Below are positions 36,912-37,016 of a stretch of 37,016 bases of DNA, in pieces. The notes beneath the pieces are model-generated. The model saw only the letters and a list, made by a program, of their open reading frames with translations, did not search any database and was not told where the DNA came from. Positions within the stretch are counted from its first letter, which is position 1; every line of letters starts with the position of its first letter. A program made the translations under genes and the position numbers. Origin of the DNA: a virus; IMG/VR virus record IMGVR_UViG_3300035666_000084, positions 1-37,016 of that record; one strand, written 5' to 3'.

Positions 36912-37016
36912 TTACCTTTTACAGGTTGCTGACACATGATCCCAATAATACTGATCCATGTGTTCCTTTGCAACTACACAGTTTTCACCACCTTCCCAAA
37001 ACCAATCCATGAAGCC
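36912..37016 (-). CDS. C-terminal part of a gene entering from the right edge
   Basis: 34 codons to a TAA at 36912, ending HVSATCKR, with MDWFWEGGENCVVAKEHMDQ before it. An ATG at 37010 could be the start, but the frame is open to the edge, so it may be partial. No family recognised. Confidence 0.5.
   Translation of the reverse strand, partial: GFMDWFWEGGENCVVAKEHMDQYYWDHVSATCKR

Overview
The window is part of the genome of a T4-like contractile-tailed phage (myovirus) of the type common in marine and freshwater plankton. Virion genes recognisable by sequence are gp6, gp25, gp5, gp27, gp53, gp48/gp54-type tube proteins, gp4 and gp26. Replication and late-transcription genes gp32, gp59 and gp33 are also present, with PhoH, a PD-(D/E)XK nuclease and 18 tRNA genes. 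Base composition is moderately AT-rich. No bacterial chromosomal backbone, integrase or CRISPR array is visible. The tmRNA has the circularly permuted two-piece layout known from Alphaproteobacteria, cyanobacteria and some Betaproteobacteria, which points to a host in one of those groups. That host assignment is inference.

Layout. Positions 1-10170 (minus strand) hold a compact baseplate operon: a partial wedge-type protein, gp6, gp25, an unknown virion protein, gp5 spike, gp27 hub, gp53 and gp48-like tube cap. Many of its genes join as TAATG or ATGA overlaps. At 10170-10193 the transcription units diverge. Positions 10193-15766 (plus strand) hold gp4, a gp2-like protein, a gp54-like tube initiator, gp26 with an apparent -1 frameshift extension, and a very long tape-measure/hub protein carrying an M15 peptidase domain. 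From 15822 to the end everything is on the minus strand. First come gp32, gp59, gp33, GMP reductase and a SleB-type wall hydrolase. Next is the permuted tmRNA, then a small redox group (AhpD-like fragment, rubredoxin, exported EF-hand protein, AhpC). The nuclease, PhoH and small phage genes follow, then a winged-helix protein, a basic coiled-coil protein and glutaredoxin.

From 26.6 to 35.25 kb, 18 tRNA genes are interleaved with enzymes: glycosyltransferase, HNH protein, nucleotide-sugar dehydrogenase, thioesterase, 2OG-Fe(II) oxygenases, radical SAM and a JmjC/cupin protein. The right end has small hypothetical proteins in overlapping frames.

How it fits together. The structural half makes the baseplate, tail tube and head-completion parts and would be expressed late through gp33. 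The minus-strand half supplies single-strand binding, helicase loading, purine rebalancing (GuaC), redox protection and lysis. It also supplies a translation kit of 18 tRNAs plus a tmRNA for ribosome rescue. The minus-strand half carries a recurring sigma70-like promoter, nearly always with exactly 17 bp between -35 and -10, ahead of gp32, the glycine-zipper gene, the nuclease, the winged-helix gene, the basic protein, the thioesterase and two tRNA blocks. The most notable points are the permuted phage tmRNA with its own tag, the gp26 frameshift signal, the AhpC/rubredoxin/AhpD-remnant cassette beside a repeat-flanked mini-gene, and a GC-rich three-way-junction plus G-quadruplex element near 26.2 kb.
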